A stretch of DNA of 64,000 nt from DASZQY01 sp035548515 (GCA_035548515.1 DASZSW010000001.1:1-64000); one strand, 5' to 3'. Shown: positions 27,225 through 36,941, numbered from the stretch's first letter. Notes: generated by a model not told the origin, from the sequence alone. A program made the numbers and translations.

Positions 27225-28432
27225 CCGCCCGCACCGCGGCCGCCGGTCGCTCCAGCGCGTTGGCCCCGCGGCGGGTCTCGGTCCTGGGTGCGACCGGCTC
27301 GATCGGCACAAGCACCGTGGCGGTGCTAGCCGAGCGGCTGGGCGATTTCCTGGTCGAGGCAGTCACCGCAAATGCCAACGCCACCCAGCTCGCCGCCGTG
27401 GCGCGGAAAGTCGGCGCGCGGGTCGCGGTCATCGCCGATACCGGGGCCTATGCCGACCTCAAGGCGGAACTGGCCGGGACCGGCATCGCCGCCGCGGCCG
27501 GTCCTGCCGCGATCGTCGAGGCTGCGGGCCGGCCCGCAGATGTCGTGGTGGCGGCGATTGTCGGCGCTGCCGGCCTCGCGCCGACGCTCGCGGCGGTCAA
27601 CGGTGGCGCTCGCATCGCGCTCGCCAACAAGGAGTGCCTGGTCTCCGCCGGCGCATTGTTCATGTCCGCGGCGAAGCGCGCCGGCGCGGCGATCCTGCCC
27701 GTCGATTCCGAGCACAACGCCATCTTCCAGATTCTCGACGGACGCGATCGCGCGACTGTCGACAGGATCGTCGTCACGGCGTCAGGTGGCCCCTTCCGTA
27801 CGTGGTCGCGCGCCCAGATGGAGAGGGCGACGCCGGCCGAGGCGCTTCGTCATCCGAACTGGTCGATGGGGCCGAAGATCACGATCGACTCCGCGACGTT
27901 GATGAACAAGGGGCTGGAGCTGATCGAGGCGCACCATCTGTTCGGCCAGCCGCCGGAGAGGCTGGATGTGCTGATCCATCCGCAGTCGATCGTGCACGGG
28001 CTGGTGTCGTTCGCGGACGGCTACATCCTCGCCGCCCTGTCAGCGCCCGACATGCGCACGCCGATCGCCCATTGCCTGGCATGGCCTGAGACGAGTCGCG
28101 GGGCAGGGCGGCGCCTCGACATCGGCGCCCTTTCGAGCCTGGAATTCAGCCCTCCGGATCTCGATCGCTTCCCGGCGTTGGCCATCGCCCGCGACGCTTT
28201 GGCCATTGGCGGGGCCGCTACGAATATCCTCAGTGCTGCCAATGAGATAGCGGTGACCGCCTTCCTCGCCGGACGGATCGGCTTCCTTGAAATCGCCCGA
28301 ATAGTCGCCGAGACGCTTGCCGGCGCGGGAGAATTGATTAACCGGGACCCGGCGACAATCGAGGAAGCGGTGGCGCTTGATTCTGCGGCGCGCCGCATCG
28401 CCGAGGATCTGGTCCGGTCGCGGGTGGATTGA
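27218..28432 (+). CDS. dxr: 1-deoxy-D-xylulose-5-phosphate reductoisomerase
   Basis: The second enzyme of the MEP isoprenoid pathway, forming methylerythritol phosphate with NADPH. The nucleotide fold starts VSVLGATGSIGTSTV (residues about 20-34). Metal and substrate motifs are ALANKECLVSAG, ILPVDSEHNAIFQ, SGGPFR and NWSMGPKITIDSATLMNKGL. The 404 residues are normal. ATG 27218 overlaps the cdsA stop by seven bases. It is the usual neighbour of cdsA and rseP. Confidence 0.97.
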   Translation: MVAARTAAAGRSSALAPRRVSVLGATGSIGTSTVAVLAERLGDFLVEAVTANANATQLAAVARKVGARVAVIADTGAYADLKAELAGTGIAAAAGPAAIVEAAGRPADVVVAAIVGAAGLAPTLAAVNGGARIALANKECLVSAGALFMSAAKRAGAAILPVDSEHNAIFQILDGRDRATVDRIVVTASGGPFRTWSRAQMERATPAEALRHPNWSMGPKITIDSATLMNKGLELIEAHHLFGQPPERLDVLIHPQSIVHGLVSFADGYILAALSAPDMRTPIAHCLAWPETSRGAGRRLDIGALSSLEFSPPDLDRFPALAIARDALAIGGAATNILSAANEIAVTAFLAGRIGFLEIARIVAETLAGAGELINRDPATIEEAVALDSAARRIAEDLVRSRVD

Positions 28433-28444
28433 GAAGGAAAACCG

Positions 28445-29590
28445 ATGGGTCTGGCTAGTTGGTTCGGCGGCATCGGTTCCAGTGCGGCGGGCTACATCCT
28501 TCCGTTCCTGTTTGTCCTGACCATCGTCGTCTTCTTCCACGAACTCGGCCATTTCCTGGTGGCACGCTGGACGGGCGTCGCGGTGCGCACCTTCTCGATC
28601 GGCTTTGGGCCGGAGCTGCTGGGTTTCAACGACCGGCGCGGCACCCGCTGGCGCATTTCGGCGATCCCGCTTGGCGGCTACGTGAAGTTCCTGGGCCACG
28701 ACACCGAGGCGTCCTCGCCTGACCGCACCGCGCTCGACGCCATGCCTGCCGCCGAGCGCGCGCGGACCTTTGCCGGCAAGAACGTTTGGGCGCGGGTCGC
28801 CATCGTCGCGGCGGGGCCGATCGCCAATTTCATCCTGGCGATCGTCATATTCACCGCGATCTTCGCCACTGTTGGCCGTGACACAATCGCGGCGCGGGTT
28901 GACAAGATTGCGCCGGACAGCGCGGCCGCGGCTGCTGGGTTCCAGGTGGGCGACGTCATTGTTTCCATCGACGGCTCACCGGTCGCAAGCTTTGGCGATG
29001 TCCAGCGAATGGTTGGGTTCCGAGCCGGCGAAAGCCTGCATTTCGTTGTGAAGCGGAACGGTCAGGAGACCGCGCTCGACGCGACGCCGGTCATGCAGGA
29101 AGTGACCGACTCCTTCGGCAACAAGATGCGGATGAGCGTGCTCGGCATTACGCGTGAGCCAACCGCGTCCGACATCACCACGGAACACTTCAACGTTCCC
29201 CAGGCGGCGTGGCTTGGCACGCAGGAGACGTGGTTCATCGTCGACCGCACGCTGTCATACCTTTTCGGTGTGGTCCGTGGCCGCGAGTCTGCGGATCAGC
29301 TTGGCGGACCGATCCGGGTCGCCGAAGTTTCGGCCCAGGTCGCAACGATTGGTTTTGTCGCGCTGATCAATCTTGCCGCGATCCTCTCGGTGTCGATCGG
29401 CCTGATCAACCTGTTCCCGATCCCTATGCTGGATGGCGGGCACCTGCTTTATTTCCTGGTCGAAGCAATCCGGGGAAAACCGCTCAGCGAGCGGGTACAG
29501 GACATCGGCTTCCGGATAGGCTTGGCCGCTGTACTGGCCTTGATGATTTTCGCTACCTGGAACGACATAATTCATTTGAGTTCACTGTGA
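28445..29590 (+). CDS. rseP: Site-2 protease RseP
   Basis: An intramembrane zinc metalloprotease that cleaves anti-sigma factors and remnant signal peptides in the cell-envelope response. The zinc motif HELGH is at residues 32-36, within the first helix. A PDZ domain covers about 125-205 (SAAAAGFQVGDVIVSIDG). The second metal ligand is in LFPIPMLDGGHLL near residue 325. The 381 residues and the position before bamA are typical. AGAAGGAAA precedes ATG 28445. Confidence 0.96.
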   Translation: MGLASWFGGIGSSAAGYILPFLFVLTIVVFFHELGHFLVARWTGVAVRTFSIGFGPELLGFNDRRGTRWRISAIPLGGYVKFLGHDTEASSPDRTALDAMPAAERARTFAGKNVWARVAIVAAGPIANFILAIVIFTAIFATVGRDTIAARVDKIAPDSAAAAAGFQVGDVIVSIDGSPVASFGDVQRMVGFRAGESLHFVVKRNGQETALDATPVMQEVTDSFGNKMRMSVLGITREPTASDITTEHFNVPQAAWLGTQETWFIVDRTLSYLFGVVRGRESADQLGGPIRVAEVSAQVATIGFVALINLAAILSVSIGLINLFPIPMLDGGHLLYFLVEAIRGKPLSERVQDIGFRIGLAAVLALMIFATWNDIIHLSSL

Positions 29591-29770
29591 ATAATCGGTT
29601 CCATACGTGGCGGACCGGCCACGACGGGGCAGATTCGCCGGGGTGTTCAGAGGGTGCGGCTTGCGGGGATGGAAAAAGCCTGTAAACCTTTGTTTTGGAG
29701 GCCCCGGGGGGCGAATCCGCAGGGACACATTTGCCCTGAGGAAAAAATAGGCAGCAGGCATCCGATCCCT

Positions 29771-32116
29771 ATGAATTCATTCGTGATTTTCGCCCGGCGC
29801 GCGCTCTTTGCATTGTTCGTCGCACTGGCTGTGCCGCTGGTCGCGGGAAGCGCCTCGCTGCTGGTCGCCGATTCCGCGTCTGCCGCGGTCGTCTCCTCGA
29901 TCCAGGTCAAAGGCAACCAGCGCATCGACGCCGACACTATTCGCGCCTACGTGCTGGTGAAGCCGGGCAAGGCCTATTCGGCCGGCGACATCGATGCCTC
30001 GATCAAGGCGCTGTTCGACACCGGACTGTTCGCCGACGTTTCGATCGCGGCGCGTGGCGCCGTTCTCGTGGTCACCGTCTCTGAAAATCCGATCATCAAT
30101 TCGGTGAATTTCAAGGGCAACAAGAAGGTCAAGGCCGAGGTGCTTGAGCAGGTCACGCTGCTGAAGCCGCGGGCCGGGCTGTCGGACGCGCGCCTCCAGA
30201 GCGACGTCAACCGCATCAAGGATTACTACACGCGCAGCGGCCGCAACGAGGCCAACGTCGAGGCTAAGCTCGAGCAGCTGCCCAACAACCGCGTCAACGT
30301 GATCTTCGTCATCACGGAAGGTGCGCGCACAGGCGTCGGCTCCATCATCTTCGTCGGTAACAAGGCGTTCACCGCTTCGCGGCTCACGGGCATCATCCAG
30401 ACCCGGACGACGAACTGGCTGAGCTGGCTGAACAAGCGCGACGTCTACAGCGAGGAGAAGCTGCAAGCCGATCAGGAACTCCTGCGCCGCTTCTATCTCC
30501 AGCACGGTTATGCTGACTTCCAGGTCCTTGGCGCCGACGCGCAGTTTGACGCGGCGCGCGGTCGCTATGTCGTAACGTTCACCGTCGACGAGGGCCCGAA
30601 GTACAAGTTCGGCGACGTCACCGTGGATTCGTCCATCAACGGCGTCACTGGAGACTCGCTAAAGAGCTTCGTTCGTACCCGGAGTGGTCGCGTGTTCAAC
30701 GCGACAGAGATCGAGAAGTCGACCGAGGCGCTGACCATCGAACTGTCGCGGCTTGGCTATGTGTTCGCGCAGGTGCGCCCGCGTGGCGACCGCGACTACA
30801 CAAACAACGTCATCGCAATGACCTACGTGATCGACGAAGGCCCGCGCGCCTACGTCGAGCGCATTGATATCCGCGGCAATACCAAGACGCGCGACTACGT
30901 CATTCGCCGCGAGTTCGATATCTCCGAGGGCGATGCCTATAACCGCGTGATGGTCGATCGTGCTGAGCGGCGGCTCCGTGCGCTCGGTTACTTCAAGACC
31001 GTGCAGATTTCGACCGAGCCCGGGTCGGCGCCAGACAAGGTGGTCCTGGTCGTCGACGTCGAGGATCAGTCGACGGGATCGTTCTCGGTCTCGGTCGGCG
31101 TGTCGACGACGGACGGCTTGATTGGCGAAGTAGCGCTCGAGGAATCCAACTTCCTTGGCCGTGGCCAGGCGGTTCGCGTTTCCGTAGGCGGCAGCGCGGG
31201 TAGCCGCACGTACAGCCTGTCCTTCACCGATCCGTACTTCCTCGGCACGCGCGTTTCGGCGGGCTTCGACCTCTATCGCAACGAGCAGAAGGCGGACGAT
31301 AACCGGCCCTATGCGACGACCAGCACGGGCGGTGGTCTGCGGGTTGGCTTGCCGCTGACGGACGATCTTGGCCTGCAGCTCAACTACAAGATTGCGAACG
31401 ACACCATTTCGGGTGCTGCGGCTTGCGATCCGGCTGGCACCGGGACGGTCGCCGAATGCTTCTTCCCGAACGGGACGCGTCTGACGTCGTCGGCGGGTTA
31501 CGCGCTGACCTATTCGACGATCGACAACCGCATGGATCCGAAGGAGGGCGTGTTCCTCAAGGTCGCGCAGGACTTCGCCGGCATTGGCGGTGACGCGAAG
31601 TACATCCGTACGACCGCGGATGCTCGCCTCTACAGCCCGCTGCTGCCCGACAGCGACATCATCGGTATGCTGAAGGTCACCGGCGGCAACATCATGGGTC
31701 TTGGAGCGCCAGTGGCGACCGCCGACAACTTCTTCAAGGGCGGCGAGACCATTCGCGGCTTTGCCCCGCTCGGATATGGCCCGCGTGAGACGTCGACGGG
31801 CCTCGCCATTGGCGGCAAGAATTTCGTGGCCGGCACGGCGGAAGTGAACTTCCCGATCCCGTTCATGCCGCCGGATTTCGGTCTGCGCGGCGCCGTGTTC
31901 GCCGATGCAGGCATGCTGTTCGGTCACGACACGCCGGCGGGTTGCACGGGTCCGTGCAACATCGTCGACGACAACGCGATCCGCACGTCGGTCGGTGGCT
32001 CGCTCCTGTGGGCCTCGCCGTTCGGTCAGATCCGTGCCGATTTTGCTTCGGCGCTGACCAAGCAGTCGTACGACCGGACCCAGTTCTTCCGCATCGGCGC
32101 CGGGTCGAGCTTCTGA
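29771..32116 (+). CDS. bamA: Outer membrane protein assembly factor BamA
   Basis: The core of the BAM complex that inserts beta-barrel proteins into the outer membrane. The 781 residues begin with a signal peptide (about 1-45, ending ADSASA). Five POTRA domains follow to about residue 430, beginning SSIQVKGNQRIDADTIRAYV and including GNKKVKAEVL and IDIRGNTKTRDYVIRREFD. The C-terminal 16-strand barrel ends in FFRIGAGSSF with a terminal aromatic. ATG 29771 follows a 180-base spacer from rseP that may hold an extra promoter; an in-frame extension upstream has no signal-like character. Confidence 0.97.
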   Translation: MNSFVIFARRALFALFVALAVPLVAGSASLLVADSASAAVVSSIQVKGNQRIDADTIRAYVLVKPGKAYSAGDIDASIKALFDTGLFADVSIAARGAVLVVTVSENPIINSVNFKGNKKVKAEVLEQVTLLKPRAGLSDARLQSDVNRIKDYYTRSGRNEANVEAKLEQLPNNRVNVIFVITEGARTGVGSIIFVGNKAFTASRLTGIIQTRTTNWLSWLNKRDVYSEEKLQADQELLRRFYLQHGYADFQVLGADAQFDAARGRYVVTFTVDEGPKYKFGDVTVDSSINGVTGDSLKSFVRTRSGRVFNATEIEKSTEALTIELSRLGYVFAQVRPRGDRDYTNNVIAMTYVIDEGPRAYVERIDIRGNTKTRDYVIRREFDISEGDAYNRVMVDRAERRLRALGYFKTVQISTEPGSAPDKVVLVVDVEDQSTGSFSVSVGVSTTDGLIGEVALEESNFLGRGQAVRVSVGGSAGSRTYSLSFTDPYFLGTRVSAGFDLYRNEQKADDNRPYATTSTGGGLRVGLPLTDDLGLQLNYKIANDTISGAAACDPAGTGTVAECFFPNGTRLTSSAGYALTYSTIDNRMDPKEGVFLKVAQDFAGIGGDAKYIRTTADARLYSPLLPDSDIIGMLKVTGGNIMGLGAPVATADNFFKGGETIRGFAPLGYGPRETSTGLAIGGKNFVAGTAEVNFPIPFMPPDFGLRGAVFADAGMLFGHDTPAGCTGPCNIVDDNAIRTSVGGSLLWASPFGQIRADFASALTKQSYDRTQFFRIGAGSSF

Positions 32117-32203
32117 TCCGCGCCTGACGTGAACGAGTTCCGGCCAGACATCGGGCGGCCGAGCACGGTGGCGGAAGCTGGCGCCGGGCAAGGGAGCGAG
32201 CCG

Positions 32204-32668
32204 ATGAGCGGCGCGCCGGCAACGCTTGAGACGGTTGACCTGCAGCAGATTCTGAAGCTGCTGCCGCATCGTTACCCGTTCCTGATGGTCGATCGCATCG
32301 TCGACATCAACGGGACGGAAAGTGCGATCGGTATCAAGAACGTCACCGCCAACGAGCCGCATTTCCAGGGCCATTTTCCCGATCAGCCGATCATGCCGGG
32401 TGTGCTGATCCTCGAGGGAATGGCGCAAACCGCCGGCGCGGTATCAATCCGTTCGTTCGATGCCGACGCGCCGAAGCTGGTTTACCTGATGACAATCGAG
32501 GAGGCTCGCTTCCGCAAGCCGGTGGTGCCAGGCGACGTCCTCGAATATCACGTGCAAAGAGTGCGAGCGCGTGGCTACGTGTGGAAGTTTGCGTGCGAGG
32601 CGATCGTTGGCGGCGCGAAGGTCGCCGAGGCGATGATAACGGCGATGATGAACGATCCCGAGAAATAG
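32204..32668 (+). CDS. fabZ: 3-hydroxyacyl-[acyl-carrier-protein] dehydratase FabZ
   Basis: Dehydrates 3-hydroxyacyl-ACP in fatty acid synthesis and shares its substrate pool with lipid A synthesis. The hot-dog fold signatures are LLPHRYPFLMVDRI, then EPHFQGHFPDQPIMPGVL with catalytic His57, and EGMAQTAG with Glu71. ATG 32204 gives 154 residues with AGGGAGCG just upstream. A GTG at 32129 in the same frame would add 25 residues with no family counterpart. The gene that normally stands before it, lpxD, is absent. Confidence 0.95.
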   Translation: MSGAPATLETVDLQQILKLLPHRYPFLMVDRIVDINGTESAIGIKNVTANEPHFQGHFPDQPIMPGVLILEGMAQTAGAVSIRSFDADAPKLVYLMTIEEARFRKPVVPGDVLEYHVQRVRARGYVWKFACEAIVGGAKVAEAMITAMMNDPEK

Positions 32669-32681
32669 CTGCGGCGCGCGT

Positions 32682-33512
32682 ATGAGTCTCATCCATCCGA
32701 CGGCTATCGTGGAGGACGGGGCCCGCCTCGGCGCCGATGTCACCGTCGGTGCATTTTCGATAGTGGGCAATCAGGTCACGCTGGAAGACGGAGTGACGCT
32801 GGACGCCCACGTCATGATCCGTGGGCGGACGACGATCGGGGCGCGTACCCGTGTGGCGACGCTGGCCGTGCTTGGCGGTGAAGCCCAGGACCTCAGCTAC
32901 AAGGGCGAGGACACGGCGCTGGTGATCGGCCCGGACTGCGTCATCCGCGAGCAGGTGACCATCAACCGCGGCACCGCGCGCGGCCGCGGCACCACAGTCA
33001 TCGGCGCGCACAGTTTCATCATGACGGGCGCGCACGTGGCGCACGACTGCGTGTTGGGCGAGCACGTCATCCTGACCAACCTCGCGACGCTCGGCGGCCA
33101 TACCGAGATTGGCGACCACGCCATCCTTGGCGGCGTGGTTGCAGTACAGCAGCGCACGCGCATCGGCGCACACAGCTTCATCGGCGGCATGAGCGGCGTC
33201 AATCGCGACGTTATCCCATTCGCCATCGCGACGGGCCGTTTCGTCCGCCTGGCCGGGCTGAACGTGGTCGGCCTGAAACGGCGCGGCTACGACAAGGACG
33301 CGCTGCACGCGCTGCACCAAGCGTACCGCCTGTTTTTCACGATGCAGGGGCCGCGGGCGGAACGTCTGGCCGCAGTCGCCGAGCAATACGGAAACGTCAC
33401 AGCCGTCGCCGTCCTCATCGACTTTATCCGTGCGTCGGGCAATCGGCCGCTGGCATTGCCGCGTGATCCGACCGTTGGCACTGACGACGATTACGACGGC
33501 GAGGATGTCTGA
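32682..33512 (+). CDS. lpxA: UDP-N-acetylglucosamine acyltransferase
   Basis: The first step of lipid A synthesis: it transfers 3-hydroxyacyl to UDP-GlcNAc. The N-terminal 190 residues are left-handed beta-helix hexapeptide repeats (IHPTAIVEDGARLGADVTVG and so on). The catalytic histidine is His121 in GAHVAHDC. A helical C-terminal domain completes the 276 residues. It follows fabZ after 13 bases and overlaps lpxI by eight. Confidence 0.96.
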   Translation: MSLIHPTAIVEDGARLGADVTVGAFSIVGNQVTLEDGVTLDAHVMIRGRTTIGARTRVATLAVLGGEAQDLSYKGEDTALVIGPDCVIREQVTINRGTARGRGTTVIGAHSFIMTGAHVAHDCVLGEHVILTNLATLGGHTEIGDHAILGGVVAVQQRTRIGAHSFIGGMSGVNRDVIPFAIATGRFVRLAGLNVVGLKRRGYDKDALHALHQAYRLFFTMQGPRAERLAAVAEQYGNVTAVAVLIDFIRASGNRPLALPRDPTVGTDDDYDGEDV

Positions 33513-34377
33513 GGTGCCGGCCGCCGCTGGCGCGCCGCTGGTGGTCATCGCGGCGGGGGGCGCGGTGCCGTTCGAGGTCGCAAGCGCGGCGGTGGCGACG
33601 GGGCGCAAAGTTCTGGTCGTCGCGCTCGAAGGCGAATTCGACGCACGGCTGCAAAGCTTCCCGCTAGTGGTGGTGAAGTGGGGCCAGATCGGGCGGGTCA
33701 AGCAGCTCATCGCCCAGCACGGCGCGCGCGAAATTGTGTTCATCGGATCGGTCAGCGCGCGGCCGGATTTCTCCAACATCGGGCTCGATCTTGGTACGCT
33801 CCGGCTGATGCCGCGTATCCTCAAGGGTATGATCGGCGGCGACGATACTGTGCTGGGCAATCTCGTGAAAATTTTTGAGGAAGACGGGCCGCGTGTGATT
33901 GGCGCACATGAGGTGGCGCCAAACCTGGTTGCGGCACCGGGACCGGTTGCCGGCAGGCGCCCGCCGGCCGCAGCGCTGGCGGATGCTGCGCTGGCGCTCG
34001 ACGCCGCCAAGGCAATTGGGGCGCTCGACATCGGGCAAGCGGCGGTGGCCGTGAACGGCAGAGTCATCGCGCTGGAGGCGGCGGAGGGCACGGACGCCAT
34101 GCTCGAGCGCGTCGAACAGGTGCGGGCGAAGGGACGCGCCAAGTGGAGTGGGCGCGCGGGTGTGCTGGCCAAGCGGGCGAAGCCGCAGCAGGACCTGCGC
34201 ATCGATATGCCGGCCATCGGCCCGCGTACGATCGAGGCGGTGGTGCGCGCTGGCCTGGCCGGCATCGCGATCGAGGCTGGGCGCGTGATGGTGGCTGAGC
34301 GCGCGGAGACCGTTGCGCTCGCCGAGCGCACGGGCACCTTCATCTTTGCCGACGATCGCATGGTGGGCAGCGCGTGA
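33505..34377 (+). CDS. lpxI: UDP-2,3-diacylglucosamine pyrophosphatase LpxI
   Basis: LpxI replaces LpxH in alphaproteobacteria and cleaves UDP-diacylglucosamine to lipid X. The 290 residues match the DUF1009 family: KWGQIGRVKQLIAQHGAREIVFIGSV near the N-terminus is characteristic, as are MIGGDDTVLGNLVKIFEEDG and the late DLRIDMPAIGPRTIEA. ATG 33505 overlaps lpxA. The TGA overlaps the GTG start of lpxB. Confidence 0.94.
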   Translation: MSEVPAAAGAPLVVIAAGGAVPFEVASAAVATGRKVLVVALEGEFDARLQSFPLVVVKWGQIGRVKQLIAQHGAREIVFIGSVSARPDFSNIGLDLGTLRLMPRILKGMIGGDDTVLGNLVKIFEEDGPRVIGAHEVAPNLVAAPGPVAGRRPPAAALADAALALDAAKAIGALDIGQAAVAVNGRVIALEAAEGTDAMLERVEQVRAKGRAKWSGRAGVLAKRAKPQQDLRIDMPAIGPRTIEAVVRAGLAGIAIEAGRVMVAERAETVALAERTGTFIFADDRMVGSA

Positions 34378-35555
34378 GCGCGGCTGCGCCTCTCGTATTC
34401 ATCCTGGCCGGCGAGGAGTCGGGCGATCTTCTGGGTGCCAGCCTGATGCGGGCCCTCAGCGACCGGCTCGGTGGCCGCGTCCGTTTTCAAGGCGTCGGCG
34501 GGCGGCGCATGACGGCGCTCGGCTTGGCATCGATGTTCCCGATGGAGGAAGTGTCGCTCCACGGGATCACCGAGGTCCTGTTCCGCGGCGGCCGCCTTCT
34601 GCGCCGTATTCGGGAGACTTCGTCAGCGGTGATCGCTGCGAGGCCGGATGTGCTGTTGTTGGTGGATTGTCCCGGCTTCAATCTGCGGGTTGGCAAGATC
34701 GTTGGAGATCGGGCGCCGGCAATCCCGATCGTCGACTATGTTTCCCCATCGGTCTGGGCCTATTTTCCAGGCCGGGCGGCCAAGATGGCACGGTATGTCG
34801 ACCAGCTGCTGGCGATCTTGCCGTTCGAGCCGGCGGTGCACCAGCGGCTCGGCGGGCCGCCGACGACCTATGTCGGCCATCCGTTGATGGAGCGGCTCAC
34901 GAAGCTGCGTCCTCTGGAAGGCGAGCGTGCGCCGCTTGGGCATGGGCGTAAACCGGTTCTGGTGGTATTGCCGGGCAGCCGGCGGAGCGAGATCGGCCGG
35001 CTGATGGGGCGGTTCGGCGCCACGGTGGCGCGCGTCGTCGAGCAGTTCGGGCCGGTCGAAGTTGTGCTCCCGACGGTGCCGCGTCATGCAACCGAGATTC
35101 GCGAGCGGGCGGCGCTGTGGCGTTTCCCGCCGACCATCGTGGAGGGTGAGGTCGCGGCCTATGCTGCTTTCCGTCGCGCGCACGCGGCGTTGGCGGCATC
35201 GGGCACGGTGACGTTGGAGCTGGCTTTATCGGCAGTGCCGATGACCGTCGCCTACCGCGTCGATCCGGTGCTGCGCCTGTTCAAGTCATTTCTGCGGGCG
35301 CATTCAATCGTCCTGCCCAACTTGATCTTGGGAGACAACTCGATTCCCGAGTACCTCGACGGCGAGGCGAACCCCGCTACGCTGGCGGCGGCGCTAGTAC
35401 CTCTGCTCAGTGACACACCGGAACGCCGCGCGCAGCTTGCTGCCTTCGACCGGCTGGATGCGCTGATGGCGCTGCCCGAAGGCACGCCATCAGGCCGGGC
35501 GGCGGAAATCGTGCTCGAGGCGATGCGCCAGACGCCAGAACCGCTGGCGGGCTAG
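34374..35555 (+). CDS. lpxB: Lipid-A-disaccharide synthase
   Basis: Joins lipid X and UDP-diacylglucosamine into the lipid A disaccharide. The 393 residues have the family landmarks FILAGEESGDLLGASLM, QGVGGRRM, VDYVSPSVWAY and VVLPGSRRSEI. GTG 34374 is in a GTGA overlap with lpxI. It ends the bamA-fabZ-lpxAIB group and shares a CTAG stop overlap with convergent gltA. Confidence 0.96.
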   Translation: MSAAAPLVFILAGEESGDLLGASLMRALSDRLGGRVRFQGVGGRRMTALGLASMFPMEEVSLHGITEVLFRGGRLLRRIRETSSAVIAARPDVLLLVDCPGFNLRVGKIVGDRAPAIPIVDYVSPSVWAYFPGRAAKMARYVDQLLAILPFEPAVHQRLGGPPTTYVGHPLMERLTKLRPLEGERAPLGHGRKPVLVVLPGSRRSEIGRLMGRFGATVARVVEQFGPVEVVLPTVPRHATEIRERAALWRFPPTIVEGEVAAYAAFRRAHAALAASGTVTLELALSAVPMTVAYRVDPVLRLFKSFLRAHSIVLPNLILGDNSIPEYLDGEANPATLAAALVPLLSDTPERRAQLAAFDRLDALMALPEGTPSGRAAEIVLEAMRQTPEPLAG

Positions 35556-36877
35556 CGGCGCTTGGAGATGGGCTCGTAGTCGCGACGGACGGCGCCGGTG
35601 TAAAGCTGGCGCGGGCGGCCGATCTTCTGCGACGGATCCTCGACCATTTCCTTCCACTGGGCGATCCAGCCGACGGTACGCGCAACGGCGAACAGCACGG
35701 TGAACATCGTGGTCGGGAAGCCCAGCGCCTTCAACGTGATGCCCGAATAGAAGTCGATATTCGGGTAGAGCTTCTTCTCGATGAAGTACTCGTCGGTGAG
35801 CGCGATGCGCTCGAGCTCGAGCGCGACTTCCAGCAGCGGATCGTCCTGAATGCCGAGTTCGGCGAGCACCTCGTGGCAGGTGCGCTGCATGATCTTGGCG
35901 CGCGGGTCGTAGTGTTTGTAAACGCGATGGCCGAAGCCCATGAGGCGGAACGGATCGTTCTTATCTTTGGCCCGCGCGATGTATTCCGGAATGCGGTCGA
36001 CGGTGCCGATCTGCTGCAGCATGTTCAGCGCCGCCTCGTTGGCGCCGCCATGCGCGGGGCCCCAGAGGCAGGCAATGCCAGCCGCGATGCAGGCGAATGG
36101 ATTGGCGCCGGAAGAACCGGCGAGGCGCACGGTCGAGGTCGAGGCGTTCTGCTCGTGGTCGGCGTGGAGAATGAAGATGCGGTCCATCGCGCGCGAGAGA
36201 ACGGGATTGACCTTGTACTCCTCCGCCGGCACGGCAAAGCACATGCGCAGGAAGTTGGAGGCGTAGTCGAGTGCGTTCAGCGGATAAACGAACGGCTGAC
36301 CGACATGGTACTTGTAGGCCATTGCCGCGATCGTCGGGATTTTCGCGATCAGACGCAGGCTGGCGACCATCCGTTGATGCGGATCGGCGATGTCGGTGGA
36401 GTCATGGTAGAAGGCGCTCATCGCGCCCACGACGCCGCACATGATCGCCATCGGGTGCGCGTCGCGGCGGAAGCCGGTATAGAACCGGCTCATCTGCTCG
36501 TGCACCATCGTGTGATAGGTGACACGGCTGTCGAAGTCGGCCTTTTGCGGGGCTGTAGGAAGTTCGCCGTAGAGCAGCAGGTAGCAAGCCTCGAGGAAGT
36601 CGCCGTGCTCGGCAAGCTGCTCGATCGGGTAGCCGCGGTAGAGCAGGATGCCCTCGTCGCCGTCGATGAAGGTGATCTTCGACTCGCAGGCCGCCGTCGA
36701 GGTGAAGCCGGGGTCGTATGTGAAGTGCTTTGTCTGGCCGTAAAGGGCGCTGATGTCGATCACGTCGGGACCGACGGTGCCTTTGTAGACCTTGAAGTCC
36801 CAGCTCTGCTTGCCGACGGTCAGCTTTGCCGTTTCTTCCGGCGCTTTGTGATCGTCCATCCTGCTGACGTTTGCCAT
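35552..36877 (-). CDS. gltA: Citrate synthase
   Basis: Condenses acetyl-CoA and oxaloacetate at the entry of the TCA cycle. The 441 residues form the type II, NADH-sensitive style enzyme with an N-terminal beta domain (about 1-55). Key segments are LLYRGYPIEQLAE, the ILHADHEQNASTSTVRLAGS part with a catalytic His, WGPAHGGANEAALNML with the next His, and MGFGHRVYKHYDPRA. ATG 36877 gives MANVSRMDD; an inner ATG gives MDDHKAPEE. The end overlaps lpxB by CTAG. A perfect palindrome lies in its upstream region. Confidence 0.97.
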   Translation of the reverse strand: MANVSRMDDHKAPEETAKLTVGKQSWDFKVYKGTVGPDVIDISALYGQTKHFTYDPGFTSTAACESKITFIDGDEGILLYRGYPIEQLAEHGDFLEACYLLLYGELPTAPQKADFDSRVTYHTMVHEQMSRFYTGFRRDAHPMAIMCGVVGAMSAFYHDSTDIADPHQRMVASLRLIAKIPTIAAMAYKYHVGQPFVYPLNALDYASNFLRMCFAVPAEEYKVNPVLSRAMDRIFILHADHEQNASTSTVRLAGSSGANPFACIAAGIACLWGPAHGGANEAALNMLQQIGTVDRIPEYIARAKDKNDPFRLMGFGHRVYKHYDPRAKIMQRTCHEVLAELGIQDDPLLEVALELERIALTDEYFIEKKLYPNIDFYSGITLKALGFPTTMFTVLFAVARTVGWIAQWKEMVEDPSQKIGRPRQLYTGAVRRDYEPISKRR

Positions 36878-36924
36878 GTGTGATGGCCTCTTGGCTGTCT
36901 CTCCGCGCTGCCTGGCCAGTCTAT

Positions 36925-36941
36925 TTGTTGCGGCGCAACAA
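36925..36941. promoter_or_regulatory. Perfect 17-base palindrome upstream of gltA
   Basis: TTGTTGCG-G-CGCAACAA is symmetrical at every position and lies 48 to 64 bases upstream of the gltA start. The location in a regulatory region between two divergent-from-each-other units and the perfect symmetry suggest an operator. I cannot name the regulator. Confidence 0.45.

Noticed and set aside
32129..32203. 25-codon extension of fabZ from a GTG
   Set aside because: The ATG at 32204 has a better ribosome site and gives the normal FabZ length.
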